From assembly GCF_003024925.1 (NCBI RefSeq), contig NZ_PUED01000008.1:1-34637 (forward strand): DNA of 34,637 nt, written 5' to 3'. The notes under the pieces are model-generated. The model searched no databases. It was not told where the DNA came from and worked only from the letters and a program-made list of their open reading frames with translations. Positions 16,127-24,992 of this stretch are shown here, in pieces (within the stretch, counting starts at the first letter, position 1; each line of letters starts with the position of its first letter). The position numbers were made by a program, and so were the translations under genes. Source of the DNA: Paramuribaculum intestinale (GTDB lineage: Bacteria > Bacteroidota > Bacteroidia > Bacteroidales > Muribaculaceae).

Positions 16127-17965
16127 ATGAAATTCAACAAAATACTCGCTCTGCCGGCCCTGGCCCTCACTATGTGGGGACTCGGTGCCTGCACCGACGA
16201 GGTGAAATATGATCCCGCAGAGCAGCTCTCCACGCCGCAGGTCTATTTCCCCACTACAACACCGTCCGCTGTCGACATCGAGGAAAACCAGACATCCGTC
16301 ACTGTCAACGTCGAGCGCGTCAACACTTCGGGTGCCATCACCGTGCCTGTCACTGCCACTGCTACAGTAGGCGGAGAGGCTACCGACATCTTCACCGTGT
16401 CGAGCGTGGCTGCTTTTGCCGACGGATCGGCTACTGCTCCCATCTCCATCGACTTCGACTTCTCGAAGATACAGCAGGAAACCAAATATACCATCAGCCT
16501 TGCCATCGAGGGCGCTGATCTGACTCCTTACGGCAAGTCGCAGCAGACCATCACGCTGCAGTATGCTCCCTGGACCGCATGGACTAAAGCCGGTGAGGCT
16601 GTATACACATGCTCTGCTTTCGGATTTACTGAGTCGCAGCCTGTTATGACACGTACGTCGCTTGTCAACCCGGATCTTCAGGAGTTCAAGTTCGCTGCCG
16701 GAACTCTTTTCCCAAAAGAGATACTTGTGCAGCTCAATAAGAAAACCAACATCGTTACTGTTCCGCGTCAGGCTACAGGCGCCAAGAATGGAGAATATGA
16801 GGTTCAGATCTGCGATTTGTACACCTTCACCACGCAAGTGGCTGGCGGGCTTGACTCGACTCCTTATGAGAAAACAAGCCGCTTCGACCAGGCTACAGGA
16901 CTGATGACCATAAATATGGCTTATTTCTGGGACAAGGGTGCAGGACAGCTTGGATGGACTGGCCCGGATGGCTTCGACTATATGCAGCTCCCGGGATACC
17001 CTGACTATGAGATGATGGTCAGCAACGACGGTTCGTTCGTAAGCGAAGACAGCAAGGAGTATGCCATACTCAATGTTGTCAAGGGCGCTGATGTTGCCAA
17101 CTACGCTTTCCGCATCTATCCCGGAGCGCTTGGCAATGCTGATATCGCCCAGAAAGTCGCCGATATAAAGGCCGCTATAGCAGCTGATACGGAAAGCCTC
17201 TACAGCGCAGGCAGAAGCTTTGAGATCCAGATGACCACGACCGGTTATTATACCGTTGTCATCCTCCCGGTCAATGCCGCCGGAGAGGCGCAGACCGAGT
17301 ATGTCTATACATTCCGTTATGAGATGCAGACTGTCGACTGGAATGCAGGATGGAAGACTGTTACTAAGGTCGTTGACGACCAGGAAGTGCCTGTGCAGGC
17401 TCTTTACAGCGATGCATTCTTCGCAGGTCTGATCACGCGTCAGCCCATGCAGTGGTTCGTTACCGTTCAGGAAAGCATCAAATACCCCGGTTACTACCGT
17501 ATCGTTAAACCGTATGCAACAGAGCTTGACGAAGATGGAACCACAGTGGGAGATTACTACGGTTATCCCTGCGATCGCGGTCACTTCTACGTTTACATCG
17601 ATGCTACCGATCCCGATAATGTTGTGGTAGAGCCCTCTTCCATAAGCATGGGCTTTGCAGTCGGAAGCGCTAAAAGCGGTAAGCTTGTCGATGGCACCAA
17701 GTTCGTGTTCCCCGCTCAAAGTGTAGGTATTTACAATGGCGTAGATCCTGCAACAGGAGAATATCTGTGGCGTTGCGCATGGAACGAAGAGTGTGCGATC
17801 CTTGATCTCGATCCGAAAGCCGACGATGAAGAAGAAGCTTCGGTTTCTTCTGTCAAAGTGCCTTACGCGGTTTCGGCCAAGCCCGCAGCTAAGGTTGCAG
17901 ACCACGGTATGCCTGTGAAAGTTCGTAAGCCTATGTCAAAGACATATACTGTCAAGGCACTCTGA
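16127..17965 (+). CDS. Surface lipoprotein with Calx-beta-like N-terminal domain, third gene of the SusCD operon
   Basis: A 612-residue lipoprotein (signal with lipobox LGAC, C22). Residues about 36-145 look like a Calx-beta type beta-sandwich: VYFPTTTPSAVDIEENQTSVTVNVER, then VPVTATATVGG. This is an architecture often found in Bacteroidetes SusE-position proteins. The rest is beta-rich and Tyr/Trp-rich, with no catalytic motif that I recognise; an additional binding protein for the SusCD substrate is likely. The last 50 residues are charged (DDEEEASVSS, then a Lys-rich end). From about 16600 onward the codons use A and T at third positions more often than SusC and SusD do. A 602-codon open frame lies antisense but is a shadow. 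A terminator hairpin follows at 18036-18065. Confidence 0.85.
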   Translation: MKFNKILALPALALTMWGLGACTDEVKYDPAEQLSTPQVYFPTTTPSAVDIEENQTSVTVNVERVNTSGAITVPVTATATVGGEATDIFTVSSVAAFADGSATAPISIDFDFSKIQQETKYTISLAIEGADLTPYGKSQQTITLQYAPWTAWTKAGEAVYTCSAFGFTESQPVMTRTSLVNPDLQEFKFAAGTLFPKEILVQLNKKTNIVTVPRQATGAKNGEYEVQICDLYTFTTQVAGGLDSTPYEKTSRFDQATGLMTINMAYFWDKGAGQLGWTGPDGFDYMQLPGYPDYEMMVSNDGSFVSEDSKEYAILNVVKGADVANYAFRIYPGALGNADIAQKVADIKAAIAADTESLYSAGRSFEIQMTTTGYYTVVILPVNAAGEAQTEYVYTFRYEMQTVDWNAGWKTVTKVVDDQEVPVQALYSDAFFAGLITRQPMQWFVTVQESIKYPGYYRIVKPYATELDEDGTTVGDYYGYPCDRGHFYVYIDATDPDNVVVEPSSISMGFAVGSAKSGKLVDGTKFVFPAQSVGIYNGVDPATGEYLWRCAWNEECAILDLDPKADDEEEASVSSVKVPYAVSAKPAAKVADHGMPVKVRKPMSKTYTVKAL

Positions 17966-18035
17966 ATCGATTATATGCAGTGACGGTGTCGGATCTGATG
18001 CCGTCAGTGTGTTGGACAAGCATTCTATACCTGTT

Positions 18036-18085
18036 GAGGGGCTGCGTCATGCGATGCAGCCCCTCTGTCTGTTTCCTCCTTTTTG
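18036..18085 (+). terminator. Rho-independent-like terminator of the SusCD operon
   Basis: GAGGGGCTGC (18036-18045) and GCAGCCCCTC (18056-18065) form a perfect 10-bp G/C-rich stem with a 10-nt loop, followed by a pyrimidine- and T-rich stretch. It lies 70 bp after the third gene's stop. Confidence 0.75.
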
Positions 18086-18115
18086 CGTTCGAGGCATTCA
18101 GCCCAGGGTATGATT

Positions 18116-18146
18116 TTGCCGTTTAGGGAAACTTTCTGTAATTTTG
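18116..18146 (+). promoter_or_regulatory. Promoter of the DUF3298 lipoprotein gene (TTG, 20 bp, TAATTTTG)
   Basis: TTG at 18116-18118, a 20-bp spacer and TAATTTTG at 18139-18146 match the Bacteroidetes consensus exactly. The leader would be about 90 nt. Its position after the terminator at 18036-18085 makes the downstream gene a separate transcription unit. Confidence 0.7.
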
Positions 18147-18244
18147 CGATGTTTCTACTTGTGAGAAATTAATGACTCGCAAAATTGGCTATTAGTGATT
18201 TTTGAGAGTTACTTACCGTTTGTTAATCTATAATCCACTTCTAA

Positions 18245-19078
18245 ATGAACTTCTTCCGACATCTTGTCATCCCGGCACTTGCAGCTGTAGCCACTGGTTG
18301 CGGGCACCGCAGCGCAGCGCCGGCCACCGATCCGTCGGCATATATGCCGCTTGATTCAATAGCGCTTGCCGACTCGGTCAGCCGCGACGGATCGCAGGCA
18401 TCGGTCAATATCCGGCTCGTCTATCCTGTAGGAGGAGATGCCGCGGCCGACTCCATCCGTCAGTGGATAGCCGACGTCATGTCGGCGGCATCGGCCGGAG
18501 AATATGGCCCCACGGCCTTCACTGCCTCCGGAGCTGAGTCGGTCCCGTCGGTGGCGCGTGAAGTGGCCGATTCGCTTCTGGCCATGTCGGCTCGCGATTT
18601 CGCTTCCATGCGCTCCGAAATGCCCGACAGAGATATGTCCTATACATTCGATTACTCCGCCGACACCGTGGCCGTAACCCCGGGCTACGCCACGTTCAGT
18701 TTCAGCGGCTACACTTACCAAGGAGGCGCCCACGGCTCGGCATACGTCATCCCTGCTCTGTTCGCCCTCCCTTCAGGCCGGCAGATCACATGGGACTCGC
18801 TGATCGCTCCCGGCAAGCAGACCCAGCTGCTCGACATGATACGCCGCGCGCTCATGGAGCAATACTTCGAGGTGTCGACCACCGAGGCATTGGCCGACAT
18901 GCTCCTGGTCAGTCCGTCGGAGATACAGCTTCCCGCCGCAGGCCCGGCACTGACGCCACGCGGACTCGAAGTCATCTACCAGCAATATGAGATCGCACCC
19001 TACGCAGCCGGTATGCCCTCCTGCACCATCCCCATGGACGACCTCCGCCCCCTTCTCGACCCCTCCCTCCACCTCTGA
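18245..19078 (+). CDS. DUF3298-type lipoprotein
   Basis: A 277-residue exported lipoprotein (signal followed by VATGC, C19). The C-terminal half has the DUF3298 pattern: SFSGYTYQGGAHGSAYVIPALFALPSGRQITWDSLI and IYQQYEIAPYAAGMPSCTIPMDDLRPLL near the end. The middle region (about 50-130) corresponds to the DUF4163-like partner domain. The fold is shared with B. subtilis RsiV and PdaC; in RsiV this domain binds lysozyme. The function in Bacteroidetes is not established, but envelope stress or peptidoglycan binding is the usual guess. It stands alone with its own promoter and a terminator. Confidence 0.83.
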   Translation: MNFFRHLVIPALAAVATGCGHRSAAPATDPSAYMPLDSIALADSVSRDGSQASVNIRLVYPVGGDAAADSIRQWIADVMSAASAGEYGPTAFTASGAESVPSVAREVADSLLAMSARDFASMRSEMPDRDMSYTFDYSADTVAVTPGYATFSFSGYTYQGGAHGSAYVIPALFALPSGRQITWDSLIAPGKQTQLLDMIRRALMEQYFEVSTTEALADMLLVSPSEIQLPAAGPALTPRGLEVIYQQYEIAPYAAGMPSCTIPMDDLRPLLDPSLHL

Positions 19079-19133
19079 TCCCGCTCTCACTCTCTTCTCT
19101 CTACTCTCTCCTCTCTACTCCGACAGAATATAC

Positions 19134-19169
19134 GATTACTTCGATAGCTCTGATTACTTCGATCCCCCC
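19134..19169. repeat. Short 9-bp-period intergenic repeat, copy 1
   Basis: GATTACTTC and GATAGCTCT alternate, then GATTACTTC recurs and GATCCCCCC closes the run: four 9-bp units starting with GAT. The 12-mer GATTACTTCGAT occurs twice exactly, 18 bp apart (19134-19145, 19152-19163). A related array with the same 18-bp spacing lies at 26241-26285. Confidence 0.6.
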
Positions 19170-19170
19170 G

Positions 19171-19220
19171 AAAAAATCCACGCCCGAAGGCTCTTGGCTC
19201 TCCGGGCGTGGATTTTTTTT
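19171..19220. terminator. Bidirectional terminator between the DUF3298 gene and glnN
   Basis: ATCCACGCCCG (19176-19186) and CGGGCGTGGAT (19203-19213) form a perfect 11-bp stem flanked by an A-run on the left and an 8-base T-run on the right, so it can end transcription in both directions between these convergent genes. Confidence 0.85.
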
Positions 19221-19237
19221 ATATTGCAGGCAGCGCG

Positions 19238-21424
19238 TCAGCGTATGAAAAGCAGCTCGCGGTATTTGGGCAGAGGCCACATCTCATTGTCGACCATCAG
19301 CTCAAGCTTGTCGATATGATAGCGGATAGTGTCCATGTGGGGCACCACACGGTCGTGGTAGGCCAGAGCCTTCTCGCGCTCCGACTCCAGACGGTTGGCC
19401 ACACGGCGGTCGTCGACCATCGCGGCCACCTCCTCGCGTATGACGGTGATGTGCTGGGTGAGTTTCTCGATCGAGTCGGTCACCGAGGCGGTGAGATCCG
19501 TGCGGTCGATGCCAAACACCTGACGCATCTTCAGCACATTGTCGAGAAGTATCGACTGATACTGCGTGGCCACCGGTATCACATGGTTTATTGCCAGATC
19601 GCCGAGCACACGGGCCTCGATCTGCACTTTCTTGGTGTACATCTCCCATTTCACCTCGTTGCGGGCCGCAAGCTCCACTTCGGAAAACACTCCCGTGGTG
19701 CGGAACATATCCACCGACGATTTGCGCTGATAAGCGTCGAAAATCAGCGGCACCGACGTCTCGCAGTCAAGACCGCGGCGGGCAGCCTCCTCCTTCCATT
19801 CGTCTGAGTAGCCGTTGCCGTCGAAATGTATCGCTTTCGACGATTTGATCAGGATGTGGATCTCCTCAAGTATCGCGTCGTTCTGGCTCAGGCCGGAGGC
19901 CATCCGCTCGTCGACGGCTTTCTTGAAGAGTATGAGCTGCTCGGCTACGGCTGCGTTGAGCGCTATCATGGCGGCGCCGCAGTTGGCCGAAGAGCCGACG
20001 GCGCGGAATTCAAACCTGTTGCCGGTGAAGGCAAAGGGCGAAGTGCGGTTGCGGTCGGTGTTGTCGCGCATGATCTCCGGTATCTGACTCAGGTTCAGCT
20101 CCAGCTCCTTGCGTGCGGCCAGATTGGTAAGCTCGGCGTTGGTGGAGTGCTCGATGCGCTCAAGTATGCCAGCTATCTGCGAACCCATGAATATCGATAT
20201 GATGGCCGGGGGAGCCTCGTTGGCGCCCAGACGGTGGGCGTTGGTGGCCGACATTATCGATGCCTTGAGCAGGGCGTTGTGGCGGTGTACGGCCGCCATC
20301 ACGTTGACCGTGAAGGTCAGGAATCGCAGATTGTCGGTGTGGCTGCGGCCGGGAGCGAAGAGCAGGGTGCCCTTGTCAGTGCCGAGGCTCCAGTTGTTGT
20401 GTTTGCCCGAACCGTTGATGCCGGCGAAGGGCTTCTCGTGGAGAAGCACGCGGAAGTGGTGGCGGCGCGCCACCTCGGCCATCACCGACATGATCAGCTG
20501 GTTGTGGTCGTTGGCCAGATTGGCTTCCTCGAATACCGGCGCAAGCTCAAACTGGTTTGGGGCAACCTCGTTGTGGCGTGTCTTGGCGGGAATGCCGAGC
20601 TTGTGGCACTCTATCTCGAGGTCGAGCATGAACGCCTCCACGCGCGAAGGTATGGCACCGAAATAGTGATCCTCGAGCTGCTGGTTCTTGGCCGATTCAT
20701 GCCCCATGAGGGTGCGGCCTGTGAGCATCAGGTCGGGACGCGCCGAGTAAAGGCTCTCGTCGACAAGAAAATACTCCTGTTCCCAGCCAAGATACGTGCG
20801 CACATGCTCCACATCCGGATCAAACATCTTCGCCACAGCGGTTGCCGCCTTGTCAACGCTGTTGAGCGCGCGGAGCAGGGGAGTCTTGTAGTCGAGGCTT
20901 TCGCCTGTATAGGATATGAATATGGTGGGTATGCACAGGGTGTTGCCTATGATGAAGGCCGGCGACGATATGTCCCATGCCGAATATCCGCGGGCCTCGA
21001 AGGTGTTGCGGATGCCGCCGTTGGGGAAGCTCGACGCGTCGGGCTCCTGCTGCACGAGCAGCTTGCCGTTGAAGCATTCGATCACTCCGCCCTTGCCGTC
21101 GTGCTCTATGAAGGAATCATGTTTCTCTGCGGTGGTTTCGGTCAGAGGCTGAAACCAGTGGGTATAGTGGCGAGCGCCGTTGTCGAGCGCCCAGCGCTTC
21201 ATCCCTTCGGCCACGCTGTCGGCCACTTCACGCTGCAGAGGCTGTTTGTTGTCGATTGCGCTGCAGAGCGCCTGATAGGTGTCGGCAGGCAGGTATTCAA
21301 ACATCTTCTGGCGGTTGAACACATACTTGCCGTAATACTTTTCGGGTCTTTCACTCGGGATTTCCACCGGGTCGGCCTTGCGGTTAAACGCTTCATCGAC
21401 CACTTTGAATCTCAATGATTCCAT
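19238..21424 (-). CDS. glnN: Type III glutamine synthetase
   Basis: Makes glutamine from glutamate, ammonia and ATP. The 728-residue length and layout are those of GSIII, the hexamer-of-dimers form common in Bacteroidetes. Family blocks are GGIRNTFEARGYSAWDISSPAFI (136-158) and YLGWEQEYFLVD (211-222, metal ligand Glu). KTRHNEVAPNQFELAPVFEE (281-300) carries further metal-binding Glu residues. LLHEKPFAGINGSGKHNNWSLG (327-348) is the nucleotide- and glutamate-binding loop. A GSIII-specific C-terminal extension includes KSSKAIHFDGNGYSDEWKEEAARRGL. It is the third gene behind dapF-dapL (99 bp gap), with no clear TAnnTTTG box in the gap, so partial cotranscription is possible. It ends at the bidirectional terminator 19171-19220. 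Confidence 0.96.
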   Translation of the reverse strand: MESLRFKVVDEAFNRKADPVEIPSERPEKYYGKYVFNRQKMFEYLPADTYQALCSAIDNKQPLQREVADSVAEGMKRWALDNGARHYTHWFQPLTETTAEKHDSFIEHDGKGGVIECFNGKLLVQQEPDASSFPNGGIRNTFEARGYSAWDISSPAFIIGNTLCIPTIFISYTGESLDYKTPLLRALNSVDKAATAVAKMFDPDVEHVRTYLGWEQEYFLVDESLYSARPDLMLTGRTLMGHESAKNQQLEDHYFGAIPSRVEAFMLDLEIECHKLGIPAKTRHNEVAPNQFELAPVFEEANLANDHNQLIMSVMAEVARRHHFRVLLHEKPFAGINGSGKHNNWSLGTDKGTLLFAPGRSHTDNLRFLTFTVNVMAAVHRHNALLKASIMSATNAHRLGANEAPPAIISIFMGSQIAGILERIEHSTNAELTNLAARKELELNLSQIPEIMRDNTDRNRTSPFAFTGNRFEFRAVGSSANCGAAMIALNAAVAEQLILFKKAVDERMASGLSQNDAILEEIHILIKSSKAIHFDGNGYSDEWKEEAARRGLDCETSVPLIFDAYQRKSSVDMFRTTGVFSEVELAARNEVKWEMYTKKVQIEARVLGDLAINHVIPVATQYQSILLDNVLKMRQVFGIDRTDLTASVTDSIEKLTQHITVIREEVAAMVDDRRVANRLESEREKALAYHDRVVPHMDTIRYHIDKLELMVDNEMWPLPKYRELLFIR

Positions 21425-21523
21425 CTTTTCGTTAGCTTTAACGGTTAATATTTATTGTTGTTCCGGCTTTCGAGCTATCTACCGGCCGGGTCTTTTGTCA
21501 TGATTGTCAGCCTGATTTTTTTT

Positions 21524-22756
21524 CTATAGGCGGAGCGCCGCGATGCGGCTTGCCGCCTCGGCTGTCGCCTCATGGGTGGCAAACGCTGTCAGACGCAGAT
21601 AGCCCTCGCCCGACGGGCCGAATCCGCAACCCGGAGTGCCCACCACGCGGCAGCGCTCCAGCAGCATGTCGAAAAAGCCCCACGACGTCATGCCGTCGGG
21701 AGTCCGCAGCCATATGTAAGGAGAGTCGGTTCCGCCATAGGCCTCCAGACCCGCTTCGCGCAGAGATGTCAGCAGTGTCGACGCATTGTGCTTGTAGTAG
21801 GCTATCGTTTCAGCCACCTGACGGCGCCCCTCCTCGGAGTAGATCGCCTCGGCGGCGCGCTGCGTAAGATACGATGCGCCGTTGAATTTCGTGGTCTGCC
21901 TCCGGAGCCACAGGCGGTGCAGGCTCACCTCACTGCCATCGGCAGCAAGGCCGCAAAGTTCGCGCGGTATCACCGTGTAGCCACACCGCAGGCCGGTGAA
22001 CCCCGCTGTCTTGGAAAAACTTCTGAATTCTATCGCCACACGTCGCGCGCCCTCTATCTCATAGATCGAGCGCGGTACCTCGGGAGAGCTGACGAAGGCC
22101 TCGTAGGCGGCGTCAAACAATATCAGCGAACCCTCCCGGAGCGCATAGTCCACCCACACTTTCAGCTGGCTGCGGGTGAGCACGGTGCCGGTAGGATTGT
22201 TGGGAAAACAAAGGTAGATAACGTCGGGCCGCTCCGACGGCAGCGAGGGCACGAATCCGTTCCCGGCCGTCACCGGCAGATATATGATGCGGCTCCAGCG
22301 TCCGTCGCTTCCGAGTGTGCCGGCGCGTCCGGCCATCACGTTGGTGTCGATATATACGGGATACACCGGATCGGTCATAGCCACCCGTGTGTCGGACGCA
22401 AGTATGTCGCCTATGTTTCCGGTGTCGCTCTTGGCGCCGTCGCTGACGAATATCTCGTCGGCGCTCACCTCTATTCCCCGGCTGCGGTAGTCACCCTCGG
22501 CTATCGCCTCGCGCAGGAAGCCATAGCCCTGTTCCGGACCGTAGCCGCGGAATGTCGCCGCCTCGCTCTCGTCGGCGGTGGCGCGATGCAGAGCCTCCGA
22601 GGCTGCGGGGCATATCGGCCGGGTCACATCGCCGATACCCATTCTGATGATCTTCTCGCCGGGATGAGACGCGGCGAACGCTTCCACCTTGCGGGCTATG
22701 TCGGAGAAGAGATAGGCCGACGGAAGCTTGGTGAAATTATCGTTGATATGTACCAT
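21524..22756 (-). CDS. dapL: LL-diaminopimelate aminotransferase
   Basis: A PLP enzyme that converts tetrahydrodipicolinate directly to LL-diaminopimelate with glutamate as donor, bypassing the acylated steps of the lysine/peptidoglycan pathway. The 410-residue protein has the DapL start (INDNFTKLPSAYLFSDIARKVEAF) and IRMGIGDVTRPICPAA (37-52). FVSDGAKSDTGNIGDIL (103-119) is DapL-specific, and CFPNNPTGT (183-191) and FDAAYEAF follow. The PLP lysine is K249 in FRSFSKTAGFTGLRCGY. It follows dapF by 15 bp; DapF uses its product, so the two genes encode consecutive steps. Confidence 0.96.
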   Translation of the reverse strand: MVHINDNFTKLPSAYLFSDIARKVEAFAASHPGEKIIRMGIGDVTRPICPAASEALHRATADESEAATFRGYGPEQGYGFLREAIAEGDYRSRGIEVSADEIFVSDGAKSDTGNIGDILASDTRVAMTDPVYPVYIDTNVMAGRAGTLGSDGRWSRIIYLPVTAGNGFVPSLPSERPDVIYLCFPNNPTGTVLTRSQLKVWVDYALREGSLILFDAAYEAFVSSPEVPRSIYEIEGARRVAIEFRSFSKTAGFTGLRCGYTVIPRELCGLAADGSEVSLHRLWLRRQTTKFNGASYLTQRAAEAIYSEEGRRQVAETIAYYKHNASTLLTSLREAGLEAYGGTDSPYIWLRTPDGMTSWGFFDMLLERCRVVGTPGCGFGPSGEGYLRLTAFATHEATAEAASRIAALRL

Positions 22757-22771
22757 TGTGTAAATCGTGTG

Positions 22772-23593
22772 TCAGTTTCTGATATAAGTGCCGGTAAACA
22801 CTTCTGTGGCCGGCCCGGTCATCATCACGTGACCCCCTTCGCTCTCCGGCAGCCACTCTATCGTCAGCCGGCCGCCCGGCAGACTTATCTCGGCCTTGCG
22901 ACCGGCCAGTCCGTTGGTTGCCGCCGCCACCAGTGTGGCGCAGGCGCCGGTGCCGCAGGCCATGGTCTCGCCTGAACCGCGTTCCCATACCCTCATCGTT
23001 ATCCGGTCGGGTGCATCTGTGCGTGCAAACTCTATATTGGCGCGGTCGGGCCACATCGGGTGTCTTTCAAGTTCCGGGCCGTGGCCGAGCACCATTGCGT
23101 CGGAAAGATCGTCGGTGAATATCACTCCGTGGGGATTGCCCATCGACACGGCTGTCAGTCTGTGACGGCTGCCGTCGGGCAGCGCCACCTCGGTGTCGAC
23201 GACACCCACCTCCGGGCGTCCCATGTCGACGGTGACGCTCTCCACCTTGCCGTCGGACCCTTTGCGGGCCATCAGCCGGCGTATGCCTGAAAGTGTTTCG
23301 AGAGTGAGGTCGGTGCGGTCGGTCAGCCCCTGGTCTATCACATACTTGGCTATGCAGCGCGAGGCGTTGCCACACATCCGGGCTTCCGAACCGTCGGCGT
23401 TGAATATTCGCATCCTGAAGTCGGCTTTGTCCGACGGACAGATCATCACTATTCCATCGCCGCCCACGCCTGTATGGCGGTCAGATATCTCCCTCGCCAG
23501 AGTGTCGGGGGATTCCGGTTCCGACTCCATGCAGTCAATATAGATGTAGTCGTTGCCGATGCCGTGCATCTTTGTGAATCTGATCTCTTCCAC
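22772..23593 (-). CDS. dapF: Diaminopimelate epimerase
   Basis: Converts LL- to meso-diaminopimelate, the peptidoglycan cross-linker and lysine precursor, by a cofactor-free two-cysteine mechanism. The 273-residue protein has the start FTKMHGIGNDYIYID, the first catalytic cysteine C74 in MCGNASRC, and the second, C213, in MACGTGACAT. Other family parts are GVGGDGIVM (42-50) and MGNPHGVIF (151-159). It is the first gene of the dapF-dapL pair, with a -7 element 35 bp upstream. Confidence 0.96.
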   Translation of the reverse strand: MEEIRFTKMHGIGNDYIYIDCMESEPESPDTLAREISDRHTGVGGDGIVMICPSDKADFRMRIFNADGSEARMCGNASRCIAKYVIDQGLTDRTDLTLETLSGIRRLMARKGSDGKVESVTVDMGRPEVGVVDTEVALPDGSRHRLTAVSMGNPHGVIFTDDLSDAMVLGHGPELERHPMWPDRANIEFARTDAPDRITMRVWERGSGETMACGTGACATLVAAATNGLAGRKAEISLPGGRLTIEWLPESEGGHVMMTGPATEVFTGTYIRN

Positions 23594-23627
23594 AGCAGGA
23601 AAATTGAAATTCGTAAAAATTAAGGCG

Positions 23628-23635
23628 CAAAATTA
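23628..23635 (-). promoter_or_regulatory. -7 promoter element of dapF-dapL
   Basis: The minus strand reads TAATTTTG 35 bp before the dapF ATG, giving a leader of about 28 nt. No clear TTG lies at the expected -33 distance. Confidence 0.6.
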
Positions 23636-23826
23636 ATCAAATAATTCAGAAATGACGTCGGACGACCATTTTTTAACGCAAAAAAAATCTACTCATTGCA
23701 TCCTTGACGGCTTCTTCTGACGGTTTAGTGCCTTGGCTTAACGTTTTCGTTGTATGACAGTAAACGTTTTCTGGCAGATTTATTTGGTAAAAAAGTTTGA
23801 ATTTTGGCAGTTTTGGCTGCAAAATG

Positions 23827-23856
23827 TTGCCGTTTGTTACAAAAATATTAATTTTG
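23827..23856 (+). promoter_or_regulatory. Promoter of the AraC-family gene (TTG, 19 bp, TAATTTTG)
   Basis: TTG at 23827-23829 and TAATTTTG at 23849-23856 with a 19-bp spacer. A start near 23863 leaves a leader of about 100 nt before ATG 23961. Confidence 0.65.
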
Positions 23857-23960
23857 TGCGGTCGGATGGATGGTCCGGCTTGCGTTCAATTATGCCTCAC
23901 GTTGCGCCTCAAGGCTGCGTGAGTAGTCTGTGTCAACACACGTAACCGAATTCATACGTT

Positions 23961-24869
23961 ATGATGGATCATGAAATCAGTCGTTCACAGAAGCAGGATC
24001 TTCAGCGCTACGCTTCCGATTTCAGCAATTTTGGCGACGACTATTTTTTTGCACGCTTCGACAGGCTGCCGATCGAGGGTATTCTTTCGGGGACGCCGAC
24101 GCGTGTGACCGGGCTGGCGATAATACTGATGCTCAAGGGCAGGATGACGGTCGATGTCAACCTTGCCACTTACGGTATGATACCCGACTCTGTGCTGCTT
24201 GTCGGGCCGGAAAGTCTATTTCAGCCTCGGCATATCGACGATGGCGACTTCGATATATGCCTGTTTTTCGTATCGCATGAATTCATGCGCGACATAAACC
24301 TGGATATCAATACGCTCAATTCCATTGGAGTGTCGGGAAGCCACTCGCCGCTGATGCTGCTTACGCCCGAAGAGATGATGCTGCTCAGGCGATATTTTGC
24401 ACTTGTTAAGGAGAATACGCGCGGCAACACCGAGGCCGTGTTCATCCGGTCTATAGCCCGATCCGTCATCGCGGCCGCATTCTATCAGCTCATGCAGTTC
24501 GGCAAGCGTCGCGAGGTGGCCGATGACTCGTCGGCAGAGCGGCCTTCGACACGCCGCCACAACTATGTCAAGGAGTTCATGCAGCTTGTCAGGGAATATC
24601 ACCGCAGAGAGCGGTCCATCAGCTTCTATGCGTCTAAACTCTTCATATCGCCCAAATATCTGTCGATAGTGGTCAGAGAAGCCACCGGACGGCCGGCATC
24701 GGCCTGGATCGACGACTATGTGATACTCGAGGCCAAGAACCTGCTGCGCTTCTCCGGCAAGAACGTTCAGCAGATAGCATATGAACTCAACTTCACCAAC
24801 CAGTCGTCGTTCGGCAAATATTTCAAGCACCTCACAGGCATGTCGCCCACGCAGTTTCAGCGCAGCTGA
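23961..24869 (+). CDS. AraC-family transcriptional regulator
   Basis: A 302-residue cytoplasmic regulator. Residues about 20-170 form a cupin-like sensing domain (RVTGLAIILMLKGRMTVDVNLATYGMIPDSVLLVGPESLFQP), typical of Bacteroidetes AraC proteins that do not carry a two-component part. The C-terminal double helix-turn-helix (about 200-300) reads YVKEFMQLVREYHRRERSISFYASKLFISPKYLSIVVREATGRPASAWID. It continues with the family signature VQQIAYELNFTNQSSFGKYFKHLTGMSPTQF. The ligand and targets are unknown. It is a single-gene unit between dapF (divergent) and mdh; no hairpin terminator is visible after it. The ATG at 23961 is followed by a second ATG at 23964 which could equally be used. Confidence 0.93.
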   Translation: MMDHEISRSQKQDLQRYASDFSNFGDDYFFARFDRLPIEGILSGTPTRVTGLAIILMLKGRMTVDVNLATYGMIPDSVLLVGPESLFQPRHIDDGDFDICLFFVSHEFMRDINLDINTLNSIGVSGSHSPLMLLTPEEMMLLRRYFALVKENTRGNTEAVFIRSIARSVIAAAFYQLMQFGKRREVADDSSAERPSTRRHNYVKEFMQLVREYHRRERSISFYASKLFISPKYLSIVVREATGRPASAWIDDYVILEAKNLLRFSGKNVQQIAYELNFTNQSSFGKYFKHLTGMSPTQFQRS

Positions 24870-24980
24870 CAGATCCCCGACAGACTATTGGCGAGGCCGC
24901 CCTGGCGTCGTATAACTATTGTTGGATATTGTTGGCTAAAAAAAACGCTTCTTGATGAACGTTGATTACGAAAATATCGT

Positions 24981-24988
24981 TACTTTTG
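24981..24988 (+). promoter_or_regulatory. -7 promoter element of mdh
   Basis: TACTTTTG (TAnnTTTG) 93 bp before the mdh ATG. No TTG lies at 18-21 bp; the nearest is 16 bp upstream (24962-24964). The transcript would start at the foot of the hairpin at 24993-25029. Confidence 0.55.
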
Positions 24989-24992
24989 TGAA

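Larger units (their letters stand above)
23594..23960. other. Intergenic region between dapF and the AraC gene
   Basis: A 367-bp A/T-rich divergent gap. It holds the dapF promoter core (23628-23635) and the AraC promoter (23827-23856). No RNA gene, repeat or convincing small coding frame is seen between them; a 63-codon frame at 23754-23945 runs straight through the AraC promoter and looks random. Confidence 0.6.

Noticed and set aside
16097-17905. A 602-codon open frame antisense to the third SusCD-operon gene
   Set aside because: It mirrors almost exactly the plus-strand gene, which has a signal peptide, lipobox and operon context. The antisense protein has no domain and no promoter core; long antisense frames are expected in G+C-rich, codon-biased genes.
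19826-21418. A 530-codon open frame antisense to glnN
   Set aside because: glnN carries every GSIII motif in the opposite frame; the antisense translation shows no family pattern.
21572-22975. A 467-codon open frame antisense to dapL and dapF
   Set aside because: It runs across two complete minus-strand genes with catalytic residues and their junction; a shadow frame.
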